NCBI GenBank assembly: GCA_009760855.2 | Contig: WPIO01000091.1 | Location: forward strand, 1,397,501 to 1,461,500 | Direction: 5' to 3' | Source: Cristatella mucedo | Lineage: Eukaryota; Bryozoa; Phylactolaemata; Cristatellidae | Length of the DNA: 64,000 nucleotides | Shown: piece after piece, positions 41,505 through 50,222 of the stretch | How positions within the stretch are numbered: the stretch's first letter is position 1 | Layout of the letters: each line of letters opens with the position of its first letter | Translations under genes and position numbers: made by a program | Notes under the pieces: model-generated | The model's database searches: none | What the model was told of the DNA's origin: nothing | What the model saw: the letters and a program-made list of their open reading frames with translations, nothing else

Positions 41505-42257
41505 CGATTTAAGGAGTTTCCGGTTTAAGGCTTCAGGAGTAAAGGCTTTAGGATTAACGGTTAAGTCTATAGGGTTAATGGTATGTAGTTAAATGTTTAG
41601 GTTTCAAGGTTTAGAGTTGAGGGTGTAAGGTGTAGGGTATAGGGCTTAGGGTCTAGGTTTTCGGGTTCAGGGATGAGGGTTTAGGATTTAGAGTTTGAGG
41701 TTTAGGGTTTAGTTTTTGGGATTACGGATTTATAGCTTAGGGTTTAAGGTTTCGGGTTTAGGGTCTAGGGTTCAGGGTACAGGGTTTTGGGTTTCGGGTT
41801 TAGGCTCCAGGATTTAGGGCTTAGGGTTTAGGGTTTACGGTTTCAGGTTTAGGATTGAGGGTTTCGGGTATAGCGTTTAGGGTTTAGGGTTTACAGTTTA
41901 GGGTTTAAGGTTTCAGGTTTGGCGCTTAAGATTTTGGTTTTAGTGTTTAGAGTTTAACGTGTAAGGTTCAGGGTTCAGGATTTAGGGTTGCGGGCTTAGG
42001 TTTGAGGGCTTAGGGTTTAGGGTTTAAAGTTCAGTGATAGGGTTTACGGTTTAGGCTTTAGCGTTGAAGGTTTTGGTTTTCAGGTTTAGGGTTTATTTGT
42101 TAGGCTCTCGGCTGTACGGGTTGAAGGGGCTAGGGTTTAGGGTGCATAGTTTAGTTTTGCGGGTTTAGGGTTTAGCTTTAAGGGTTCATGGCTTAGGATT
42201 TACTGGTCAGGTTTTAGGGTGTCCAGTTTTCTTTAGGCGTCTAGGGCTTAGGTTATT
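41505..42257 (+). repeat. Degenerate TTTAGGG array A
   Basis: About 750 bp composed almost entirely of TTTAGGG heptamers and variants (TTTAGGT, TTTCGGG, TTCAGGG, CTTAGGG), with the G-rich strand on plus throughout. The unit is the plant/algal/apicomplexan telomere-type heptamer, not the TTAGGG hexamer usual in animals. Confidence 0.92.
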
Positions 42258-42857
42258 TGTACATCCTGCTAGCTTATTGTTCATATTGGAATAATTTTGC
42301 GAGCATTTGCGTGTCAGCATTTCCAATAACTCCTTAAACGTGACCGCACTCATCTAGAGTCGTTCATCCAGAGATCGATTCACACAGGGTGAAGTTGATA
42401 CGTTTTTCACCATGTTCATAAATTCGCCGCGCTGGTTTTTACAAGCGGTTAACGGGGGCCGTCTCGACCAGGCTGGGGTCGTGGGCTCGAGCTCCGAGGC
42501 ATATGTGAAGTGCGTAATAAGCGATTAAGTCCTCGATGGACGCTATACAAGTAATTGATATTTTTCTACTAAGCTCTGAAAGTAGCTTCAGTTTGTTGCG
42601 TTAACTTACGGTGGTTCTGCAGAGCAGGATCACAACATACTTGATGCTAATTTTATTTGCAGATAAATCCATGTAAGTTCCAAATTGCTTAGCACGAACG
42701 TTTTCTATAATGCGACACCCGAATCTCCAATGCTTCATTTCAATGTCGTCCAATGAGACTTACTCAGCTACCCTTTAGGATTCCACACTCCCAGTGAAAT
42801 GCAGTTGCTACAGTCATTCGCAACCCATTAACGATCTATAAGCGGAGTCACTAGTAT
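42258..42857 (+). repeat. Telomere-array spacer unit, copy U2
   Basis: About 600 bp, homologous along its length to 50223-50890: it starts TTATTTGTACATCCTGCTAG (TTATTTGCATACCCTGCTAG in U4), has AGATCGATTCACAC, TTCTGCAGAGCAGGATCACA, GCTTAGCACGA and GACTTACTCAGCT..CCTTTAGGA, and ends CACTAGTATTAAGGGATTTA. It contains a SINE2 copy. Confidence 0.85.
42440..42555 (+). mobile_element. SINE2 copy within spacer unit U2
   Basis: The head is GCGGTTAACGGGGGCCGTCT. A B-box-like GTCGTGGGCTCGAGCTCCG follows, then CATATGTGAAGTGCGTAATA, GCGATTAAGTCCTCGATGGA and CGCTATACAAG. It sits at the same relative position as the SINE2 in U4. Confidence 0.72.
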
Positions 42858-43052
42858 TAAGGGATTTAAGAAATTTAAGGTATAGGTTTAGGGTTTCGAG
42901 TGTACAAGTTTATGTTAAGAGTTTAGGGTTTAGGGTTCATTGTTTTGGTTCTTGGCTTAAGCTATAGGGTTTAGGGTTTAGGGCTTAGTGTTTAGGATTT
43001 TAGGGTTTAGGGTTTGGATTTATGTTTTTATTTAGGTATGGGGTTTAGGCTT
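42858..43052 (+). repeat. Degenerate TTTAGGG array B
   Basis: About 195 bp, directly following the CACTAGTATTAAGGGATTTA junction. It includes several perfect TTTAGGG units near 42970 and 43000. Confidence 0.9.
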
Positions 43053-43335
43053 GGTTTCGTTATGTGAACTATCGGGGTTCTGTAGAGCAGTATTACAATG
43101 TAGTTGGTGCGTATTTGATTTTCAGGTTAATCCTCGTCATTTTCAAATTGCTTAGCACGACATTTTTCGCAATATGATACCGTGATCACTTATGCTTCCT
43201 TTCAACGGTGTGTAATAAGACTAACTCAGCTTGCTCCCTTTAGGATGCCCCTCAGTTAAATGCGGTAGCTATGTTCTTTCGTAACTCCGTAACAGTAAAT
43301 AAAATGTTGCACTAGTATCGAGCGATTGAAATAAT
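43053..43335 (+). repeat. Telomere-array spacer unit, partial copy U3
   Basis: This corresponds to the second half of U2/U4: GGTTCTGTAGAGCAGTATTA, ATTGCTTAGCACGACATTTT, AAGACTAACTCAGCT, CTTTAGGATG and GCACTAGTATCGAGCGATTG. The first half, including the SINE2 position, is absent. Confidence 0.82.
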
Positions 43336-43428
43336 TCAGGGTTTAGGTTTTAAGCTGTAGGATTAACGGTTGAGGCTTTAGGGTTAATGGTGTAGGGTTC
43401 AATGTTTTGGTTTAAAGGTTTAGGGTTA
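43336..43428 (+). repeat. Degenerate TTTAGGG array C
   Basis: About 90 bp of TTTAGGG-like units, broken at the right by insertion of an L2 LINE and continuing as array D beyond it. Confidence 0.85.
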
Positions 43429-44595
43429 AGGGGGGTACCTCAGGGCTCTATGCTAGGTACGGTTCTTTTCACGGTTTATTCTCTCCATCTTGCTGATGTG
43501 ATTGCCAAGCACAATCTAGGCTTTCACTTTTATGTGGATGACACTCAGCTTTGATCCCTCCAGCCTTCGAGCACCTCGATGTCTCTCAACTCACTTGCTG
43601 CATCCTCACATGGATGGCAGCACATTTTCTAAAACTAAACGATGATAAAACTAGCTAACTAGTTATGGGCAAACCCAGTGTGATTCAGAAATTGGAAAGG
43701 CTGACGCTCAAAATTGGCTCTGCCAGCATATCTCCCGTTGAATCAGCTCGAAATCTAGTTGTCATGTTCCAAAGTGACCTCTCGTTTGACGACCGCATCA
43801 GATCCACAGTCAAATCTGCCAACTTTCAGCTACATAACATTGCTGAAATTTGGGGTTGTTTAGATAGGATACCACGTTCAAATTGGTCCATGCATTTGTG
43901 ACATCCCGTCTTAACTTCTGTAACTCGCTGCTTGCTGGCCTACCGGCATGTGCAATCGGGCAATTACAGCTACAAAACTCAGCAACTAGGCTTGTCTGTC
44001 GTAAACGTGGCAGTTGCCACAGCAAACCACTTCTCGTCATCCTGCAATGGCTACCATTCAAGGAACGGATCGACTTCAAAGTTTTGTCGCTCACTTTTAG
44101 GTCACTTTATTCTTTGGCTCCAGCATATCTCTCAGAACTACTCCCCTTCCAGGCCAAGCATCGTACCACCCGCTTTTCGTAATCCAACACTTCACCAGTA
44201 CCTCGTACGAACATAAAATCCTTTGGAGACACTCCATTTAGTTCGGATGCTTCCAAAGCCTAGAACTTGCTCTCCCGACTTGCATCAGAACATCCCCTGA
44301 CTTGACCACATTTAAAAAGAACTTAAAAACACACCCATTTAGGACAGAATTTAGGGAGTCCTAGTGATTCTTCCTCCATGTGCTAATGCGTGCTGACACT
44401 GTGCATTCTGCAAACAACCACATTTGCGTGTTTACCGTGTGCATGTCATCCCTCACCACGTTGTTCACGTTGTTTATCAAGCATGATATTACTCATGATT
44501 CAGTCGCGTTTTCTTTTGCAGCAAATGTAAAGCGCCTAGGAAGAGATTGAGTTCTCTGAGGGCACTTTATCAAGTGCAATATTATTATTATTACA
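43429..44595 (+). mobile_element. L2-like LINE, 5'-truncated copy 5, inserted in a TTTAGGG array
   Basis: About 1.17 kb. It starts at GGGGTACCTCAGGGCTCTAT (the GVPQGS motif B of RT) and ends with the stem-loop (AAAGCGCCTAGGAAGAGATT ... GGGCACTTTATC) and ATT tail. The catalytic box is FYVDDTQL. Further along are SASISPVESARNLVVMFQSD and [17 protein letters not shown], split by frameshifts. TTTAGGG-like sequence lies immediately on both sides, so the array was present before the insertion. Confidence 0.92.
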
Positions 44596-44983
44596 GGGTG
44601 TATGGTGTTGGGTAAAGGGCTTACATTTTAAGGTTCTGGAACTAGGGCCTAGGGTTTTGGGTATATAACTTAAGATTTCGGGATAAGGATTTAGGGTTTA
44701 GGATTTACGGTTGCGGGTATAGGGGTTAGGGTTTACAATTTAGGGTTGAATTTCGATGGTTTAGGGTTCAGGGTTTGGGGTTAAATGTTTAGGGTTAAGG
44801 TTTTGCGGTTTAGAGTTCACGGTTTACTGTCAGGTGTTTAGGGTATAAGATTAGGTTTTAGGGTTTTGGGTTTAATGTTCAAAGTTTGACGTGTAGGGTT
44901 TAGGATAAAGGTTTAAGGTTTAGGGTTTAATTTGGTGGGTTTAGGGTTTAGATTTTATAATTCAAGGTTTAGCGTTTAGGGTG
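44596..44983 (+). repeat. Degenerate TTTAGGG array D
   Basis: About 390 bp, between the L2 tail and the left LTR of Gypsy-3. It is the same array as C and E, separated by insertions. Confidence 0.9.
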
Positions 44984-45231
44984 TGTAGCTTAAATTATCG
45001 TCTCGAACGGCACCGAACGCTAGCCGACGAGCAACATCACCAGTTTATTTCACCTACACATGGACCAGGGCTGAGCACGACTCTCTTCGCCCCTCTCGCC
45101 CGCCGGAGTTCCCGACTCACTCTCTTGTCATAACAATCACTAATAGCACGGCACGGCTGCTTACCACATCGAGTGCCACAGCCCATTTGTACGGCGATCA
45201 GGGTCAGTGTCATCAAATAAATTAAACCACA
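44984..45231 (-). repeat. Gypsy-3 3' LTR
   Basis: Matches 48875-49122 over its whole 248 bp, roughly nine positions in ten by eye. It contains an AATAAA on the minus strand (AAATAAACTGGTGAT). Confidence 0.88.
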
Positions 45232-45269
45232 TGCCCGCCTGATGGAGAGATCAGTTAACTACGTAGCCA

Positions 45270-45410
45270 TGTGATTACAGAGCTATCAGTTGGAGCCACC
45301 ACAACAGTGACCAATCAGGAGAGGCCCCGCTCACGGTACGGTCTTGGAGCGGACATAAGATGGTTGCCAATAAACGTGGCCTGTTCATAGTGATGCGTCT
45401 TATCATTACA
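45270..45410 (+). repeat. Gypsy-2 5' LTR
   Basis: Starts TGTGATTACAGAGCTATCAG, contains GGTTGCCAATAAACGTGG with an AATAAA, and ends CTTATCATTACA. The internal sequence begins TGGTTGTAG, a TGG start fitting a primer-binding site. Confidence 0.92.
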
Positions 45411-45457
45411 TGGTTGTAGTGGTAAAGTTATAGAATTTCGCCCTGAAAATCAAAGAG

Positions 45458-46331
45458 ATGGCCAAGTGTAACCCTCCAGCAGAATTCACATTTGATGAGC
45501 CGGCGTTATGGACGGCTTTTAGACATCGTTTTTGCCATAATGTGACGGCAACAAAGTTGACAGAAGAGGAACAGGACGTACAGATAAGTACACTCTTGTA
45601 CGCCTTGGGGGCCCAAGCCGAAGCGATTTTCGATGCATTTACCTAGAGGTCGACAAAGTGAAGACGTCGGATCTCATCTAGAACAAGTTTGAAAATAATT
45701 TCATACTGCGAGGAAATATTATCCACGATCGGGCTATGTTTAACCGCTGTCAAAATCCGGCGGAATCTACCGACGCATTCATATGAGCACTAATTGATTA
45801 AGCTTCGCACTGCGAATATGGCGCGATGAAAGCTGATTTGGTCCGAGATAGCGTGGTTGTGGGCTTGTGTGACCTTAAACTTTGAGAAACCCTGCAACTA
45901 ATCCCCTACCATACGTTAACTGTGGCAGTACAAAAGGCGCGTTAGCCAGAGAGGTAAAATCACAGGTGAATCTGCAGCACCAGTTTCAGATGTTTCTGAG
46001 GCTCGTCGGCGACCACAGCCCGCCGATTGTCCTGAGCCCTGCGTCTGAGAGGCTAGCAGCCACACAGACCACAGGAGAGTTAAGCTTTTTTGTGATGGTA
46101 AAAGAAGCTAACAGCTGTCAGAGCTGTAACTTGGCTCACACTTCTGGACAGTGCCCAGCGCGAGACGGCAGTTGCAATACCTGTGGGAAGTTGGGCCACT
46201 ATGCAGTGCGGTGCAAATCACGCATAAGACCCGACGCTAAAATAAGAGAGATCGCGGCTGAATCCGACGGTAGGAACTACACAATGGATGCCTTTACAGA
46301 GCCTGTAGCGTGGTGGAGTGCCAGTCGGTAA
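45458..46331 (+). pseudogene. Gypsy-2 gag with zinc knuckles
   Basis: It starts MAKCNPPAEFTFDEPALWTA, then FRHRFCHNVTATKLTEEEQD and VQISTLLYALGAQAEAIFDA, the typical start of K02A2.6-type Gag. A TAG at 45644 breaks it. It continues in another frame through KFENNFILRGNIIHDRAMFN and MKADLVRDSVVVGLCD. The last frame (45882-46331) holds two knuckles: CQSCNLAHTSGQC (CxxCx4Hx4C) and CNTCGKLGHYAVRC, a perfect CCHC. Gag would coat and package the element RNA. Confidence 0.9.
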
Positions 46332-46372
46332 GTGCATCATCACCCTGGCAAGTGGATTTGTTCGGGTAGGGA

Positions 46373-46540
46373 ATGACCATTCCGTTTAAAATAGATAGTG
46401 GCGCTGACGTAACCGTCATTACGGAAGACACGTATGGTCGACTGCTACGACCAACCCGCCTCGAGCAGCAAAATTACACAGCGTGGGTGACCGCCTGGCT
46501 TGTAAGGGTACCTTCAAAGCGAGGTCAAAGCGAAAAGGAA
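46373..46540 (+). pseudogene. Gypsy-2 aspartic protease N-terminal part
   Basis: MTIPFKIDSGADVTVITEDT shows an intact DSG active site in a retropepsin context, followed by YGRLLRPTRLEQQNYTAWV. The frame then stops; the flap and C-terminal half are degraded (GMIYLLPVFVVAGERNNLL in another frame). Confidence 0.82.
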
Positions 46541-46680
46541 TGATTTATCTTCTGCCAGTCTTTGTAGTCGCTGGAGAAAGAAATAATCTCCTCAACTGAC
46601 AAACTTATCTGTTCATTGGACTGATTAAACTCAGTGTAGAGGAGACTAATCTTCGAAACCCGGTATTTGGAGAGATTGGA

Positions 46681-47086
46681 TTGATACGATGCCAGCCGGT
46701 GAAAACTCGTACCAAACCTGATTTGGAACCATACTGCATACACACGGCCCGCCGCATACCGAGACCACTGTTCCCTTTGGTAAAGAACGAACTCCTTCGA
46801 GTGGAGAAGAACGGCATCGTGGGACGTGTGTCGGAGCCGACCGAGTGGTGCTCCCCAATTGTACCGGTTCTGAAGTCCAACGGCAAAGTACGCCTTTGTG
46901 TCGACTCGAAGCGCTCAAATCATGCAGCGGTTCGTGAAAGGCACGAGCTACCTACCCTTGATGAGATTTCGCCTCAGCTTGTTGGTGCTACAATGTTCTC
47001 AAAGTTGGACGCCTCTAGCGGATTTTGGGCTATTCCGTTGTCCCACAAGAGCATTTGCTTAACGAAGTTTATGACACCGTTTGGAG
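46681..47086 (+). pseudogene. Gypsy-2 reverse transcriptase, N-terminal half only
   Basis: HTARRIPRPLFPLVKNELLR, VEKNGIVGRVSEPTEWCSPI, VPVLKSNGKVRLCVDSKRSN and ELPTLDEISPQLVGATMFSK, then the motif A LDASSGFWAIPL, are standard Gypsy RT fingers and palm. The sequence stops at TKFMTPFG, before motif B and the YxDD box, because of an internal deletion. The remaining frame is uninterrupted over about 135 codons. Confidence 0.92.
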
Positions 47087-47251
47087 CTTCAACAGCAATA
47101 CTACGATCGCCATCATTCTGCTAGACCACTTCCACCTCTTCAACCCGGCCAACCGGTATTAGTACGGACTGATGGTAAAAACAGCTGGAGCACACATGCA
47201 ACTGTGACAGCTCAAGCAAGTACACCTAGGTCGTTTGTCGTGCTGACTGAC
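47084..47251 (+). pseudogene. Gypsy-2 integrase C-terminal tail fused to RT by deletion
   Basis: ELQQQYYDRHHSARPLPPLQ, then PGQPVLVRTDGKNSWSTHAT and SFVVLTD, is the post-core tail of Gypsy integrase (YYDRH...L.PL..GQ.V.VR...). It follows TPFG of RT almost immediately, in a different frame. So RNase H, the integrase zinc finger and the integrase core are missing. The frame is ended by the inserted L2 tail. Confidence 0.85.
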
Positions 47252-47402
47252 AATAATAATAGTAATAATAATAACAATGCACTTGATAAAGCGCCCTCAT
47301 TGAACTCGGTCTCTCTCTAGGCGCTTTACATTGGCTGCAAAGGGGAATGCAATTGAATGGTGGGTAATATCATGCTTGATAAACAAATGACAATGGCAAT
47401 GG
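47252..47402 (-). mobile_element. L2-like LINE tail inserted in Gypsy-2 (antisense)
   Basis: AATAATAATAGTAATAATAA, then AATGCACTTGATAAAGCGCC, CTCGGTCTCTCTCTAGGCGC and ATGCTTGATAAACAA are the reverse complement of the L2 tail, stem-loop and last part of the 3' UTR. It splits the end of Gypsy-2 pol and is the innermost layer of the nest. Confidence 0.88.
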
Positions 47403-47657
47403 CATAACACTTTGGCGGAACAAAAGGCATATACAACCGATTGACACCGATGCACTGGTCGCCTACAGCAAATATCCTGGCAGTTCCTACATCTGCCGAA
47501 ACCTACACCTGCAGTTCAAGGTCAGGCTCCAAGTATTGCCGATGAGATGCACACCTCTCAAGGTCAAACGGCAACAAGGTCCGGCAGGCTGGTAAAGGTA
47601 AAGCCAGTCCGAAGGCTAGATCTTTGAAAATGAGACTGTTCCTATTTGGAGGGAAGG

Positions 47658-47790
47658 TGTGATAACAGAGCTATCAGGCGGAGCCACAACAACGTGACCA
47701 ATCATGAGAGGCCTCGCTCACCGTGCGGTCCTGGAGCGGATGGTTGCCAATAAACGTGGTCTGTCCATTGTGATGAGTCTTATCATTATA
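47658..47790 (+). repeat. Gypsy-2 3' LTR
   Basis: Differs from the 5' LTR by about a dozen substitutions and two short gaps by eye, so about 10 percent divergence. Confidence 0.92.
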
Positions 47791-47794
47791 GCCA

Positions 47795-48097
47795 GAGCAG
47801 TAACCAACTGTTCTTCTCCAATTCTTTGACAACGAGAAGGCTAAACATTAAGTACATAGTCCTCATAGTGCGCTCGGGCGGTCTCAGGCCACATCTTGGC
47901 CGTTGCTGTCGGCCACGCTCGTCTGCTCTGGCCATACTACCAGGGCCAGCATCGAAGAGCGCATCAAGGAGCTAGTTAGCGATTGGTCTTGGTCCGAGGT
48001 CCGCTCCCTTAATTATGAGGCTAAGTAACGGCTGTTCGGAGGAGGCGGACGACCGCACGGCCTGTGGAAACAAGCCGGCTGCGTTTGACAGCTGCTT
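47795..48097. other. Gypsy-3 internal sequence without recognisable coding
   Basis: About 300 bp between the 3' end of Gypsy-2 and the Ala-rich ORF. It belongs to Gypsy-3 by position. No pol motif is seen on the minus strand. Confidence 0.5.
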
Positions 48098-48523
48098 TCA
48101 TGCTTCGTGGGCCACATTTTTCTCCACCGCTGGTGCCTCGTCGGGCGGCACAGCCTCGAAGCTCAATGGTGCATAGCACACCACCACCACTTTGCAAGCC
48201 ATCACCACGTCTCCGAGCGTCACCGCTGTGTCTCTGGTCGCCGCTGCCTCAATTTCGGCCGCAGCGTCTCTGGGCGCGGCCGCAGCCGCGTTGTCGACCT
48301 GAACCGCATCGCCGATCTGTGCCTCGTCTCCTATCTGGGCTGCGTCACTGCCCACTTGCGTCGCTGATGAGCCTCCGACCTGCTCGGAGTCATAACCCAC
48401 CGGTTCGTCGCATTCCAACGTCAGCTCCACGGCTTTCACTACATCGCAGGCCGTTACCTTGTTGCACACCATCGGCGCCTGGCAGACCGTCTCAGCCTGG
48501 ATCGCTGTTGTCGCCCTGCACAC
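48098..48523 (-). CDS. Gypsy-3 internal Ala/Asp/Val-rich ORF, unknown role
   Basis: A 141-codon frame downstream of the gag-like ORF on the same strand. It is Ala-, Val- and Asp-rich with repeats of a (D)AAQIGDEAQIGDAVQVDNAA type and several Cys near the N-terminus (CRATTAI, CQAPMVCNK). No zinc knuckle or enzyme motif is seen. It is probably the rest of the Gag polyprotein or low-complexity filler, and the opposite strand also has a long open frame here. Confidence 0.35.
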   Translation of the reverse strand: MCRATTAIQAETVCQAPMVCNKVTACDVVKAVELTLECDEPVGYDSEQVGGSSATQVGSDAAQIGDEAQIGDAVQVDNAAAAAPRDAAAEIEAAATRDTAVTLGDVVMACKVVVVCYAPLSFEAVPPDEAPAVEKNVAHEA

Positions 48524-48535
48524 AGTCGGCGATTG

Positions 48536-48904
48536 CTGATATTGCTTCTGGTCTACTTGGTCGCCGCCCTCTCTCTGACAAGCATTTGCTAACTAAGTGC
48601 TCAGCAATCACGCTTTACCTACAGGGCTAGCCAGCTCTGTTATCAGAGCCTCGCCAAGCAGACGGTAGTCATCCTTGATTGCTTTCGGGATGTATGAGTT
48701 CACATAAAAGGCGCTTCTTTCCAGGTAGAGAGGCAGATACTTGCGCCAGACTGTCGGATGGATATCACAAAACTCGAGCTTCCGCTCCAAGTCAAGCAGC
48801 CAAGTTGCAAAGTCATCCCCAACTTGAAAATCCTCAAGAAACATTGCTGTAGGCCACAGCCGCCAGAAATAGCTTGTAGCTTGAATTGTCGTCTTGAATG
48901 GCAC
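48536..48904 (-). pseudogene. Gypsy-3 gag-like ORF
   Basis: The ATG at 48904 lies 30 bases inside the 5' LTR. The 98-residue frame contains MFLEDFQVGDDFATWLLDLE, RKLEFCDIHPTVWRKYLPLY and KDDYRLLGEALITEL, the usual N-terminal capsid pattern of Gypsy Gag (F..F..G.DF..WL...E...). It ends at a TGA at about 48608. In a shifted frame it continues with LVSKCLSERGRRPSRPEAIS, which resembles the following capsid segment (R.R.PGE....). It is frame-broken, so a pseudogene. Confidence 0.7.
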
Positions 48905-49122
48905 AGAACTCTAGCCGACGAGCAATATCACCAGTTTATTTTGCCTACACAAGGAGCAGGGCTGAGCACGACTCTCCTCGCCCCTCTCGCCCACCAGAGT
49001 TCCCGACTCACTCTCTTGTCATAACAATCACTTATAGCACGGCCCGGCTGCTTACCAGATCGAGTGTCACAGCCCACTCGTACGGCGATCAGGGGCAGTG
49101 TCATCAATTAAATAAAACCACA
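48875..49122 (-). repeat. Gypsy-3 5' LTR
   Basis: Partner of the repeat at 44984-45231 and equal in length. The TTTAGGG array resumes immediately after it on the plus strand. Confidence 0.88.
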
Positions 49123-50222
49123 GGGTAGTTGGTGTAGGGTTTAGCGTTTTGACGCTAGGGCTTTAGGCTTGGGCTTTAGGATGAATAGTTTAAGGTTCTG
49201 CTTAGGGTTTTGGGTTAGGGCTTTAGGAATTAGGCTTTAGGGTTTAGGGTTAAGGGCTTTGAGTTTTAGATTTACGGTTTAGGGTTTACGGTTTAGGGCT
49301 TAGCTTGCAAGGTTAAGATATTGGATTTAGGGTTTCGGGTAAAGTGAGAAGTCTTTTGGTTTTAGTGTTAAGGGTAACGGGTTTAGGGTAAGGGGTTTAG
49401 GGTTCAGCGTTTAGGGATTAGGGTTTAATGTATAGGTTTTAAGGTTTAGGTTTAAGGGTTTGGAGTTTAGAGTTTGGTTTTTTGTGTTTATGATTTAGGG
49501 TTAAGGGCTGAGGGCTCAGGGTTCGCGGCTTAGGTTTTTAGGGTTTAGGGTTTGAGACTTAGGGTTTTAGGTATAGGGTTTAGGGTGTAGGGCATAGGGT
49601 TTATCGTTTAGGCTTTAGGGTTTACGGTTCAAGGCTTATGGTTTAAGGGTTATAGTTTAGGCCTTTATGCTTAGGGTGTAGGATTTAGGCTTCATGGATC
49701 ATAATTTAGGGTTTAGGGTTCAGAGTTTAGGGATTCAGGTACTATATTTAGGTCATAGGCTTAAGGTTAAGGGTTAAGGGTTTAGGGTTTGGGGTTAAGG
49801 GTAAAGTGTTGATGATCTATGCTTGAGGGTTTAGGGTTCAAAGTTTAGGGTTGAGTGTTTGGGCTTTAAGTTCAGGGCTAAGGGTTTAAGGTTTTAGGGT
49901 TTGTATGGTTTATGGTTTAGGGTTCAGATTTTAGGGTTCAAAGGTCAAGATTTCGGGTTTCGGTTCTAGTTTTGAGGGTTTGGGGTTTAAGGTTTAGGGT
50001 TAAGGGCTTAGGGTATAGGGCTTAGGGTTTATGTTTTAGGGTTTACGGATTAGGATTTAGGGTTTCGGTTTAAGTGTTTAGGGTTTAGGGTGTGATGTTT
50101 AAGGTTTATGGTTAAGGATTTACGTTTTGTGCTTTAGCGTTAAGGGTTTAGCTTTTAGAGTTTAGGGTTATGACTCAAAAATTTAGGGTTAAGGGCTTAG
50201 GGTTTTTAGCTTAGGTTTCAGG
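49123..50222 (+). repeat. Degenerate TTTAGGG array E
   Basis: About 1.1 kb, the longest array, with many perfect TTTAGGG units mixed with one-base variants and occasional slips to TTAAGGG and TTTAAGG. The orientation is as in the other arrays. Confidence 0.93.

Larger units (their letters stand above)
45270..47790 (+). mobile_element. Gypsy-2: Ty3/Gypsy LTR element, internally deleted, nested in Gypsy-3
   Basis: The element is bounded by short LTRs (45270-45410, 141 bp; 47658-47790, 133 bp) with TG...CA/TA ends, and by the 4-bp target duplication GCCA (45266-45269 and 47791-47794). A polypurine tract GGAGGGAAGG (47648-47657) directly precedes the 3' LTR. The inside encodes gag with zinc knuckles, a protease and half an RT, then jumps straight to the integrase C-terminal tail. 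A truncated L2 tail is inserted near the end. The K02A2.6-type affinity is inferred from the gag and RT motifs. Confidence 0.93.
44984..49122 (-). mobile_element. Gypsy-3: small LTR retrotransposon, minus strand, containing Gypsy-2
   Basis: Two 248-bp direct repeats (44984-45231 and 48875-49122), each starting TGTGGTTT and ending GCTACA on the minus strand, bound the element. Outside are GGGTG (44979-44983) and GGGTA (49123-49127), a likely 5-bp target duplication with one change. Subtracting the inserted Gypsy-2 leaves an internal region of only about 1.1 kb, with a Gag-like ORF and no recognisable pol, so it is a short, probably non-autonomous or internally deleted element. It interrupts the TTTAGGG array. 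Confidence 0.85.

Noticed and set aside
41505-42257. A true chromosome end at the TTTAGGG array
   Set aside because: The repeats are highly degenerate and the sequence continues on both sides with spacer units and transposons, so they are interstitial here.
44978-45235. Reading the 248-bp repeat as two independent solo LTRs rather than ends of one element
   Set aside because: Equal length, same orientation, a gag-like ORF directly inside the right copy and near-matching GGGTG/GGGTA flanks favour one element, though solo LTRs are not strictly excluded.
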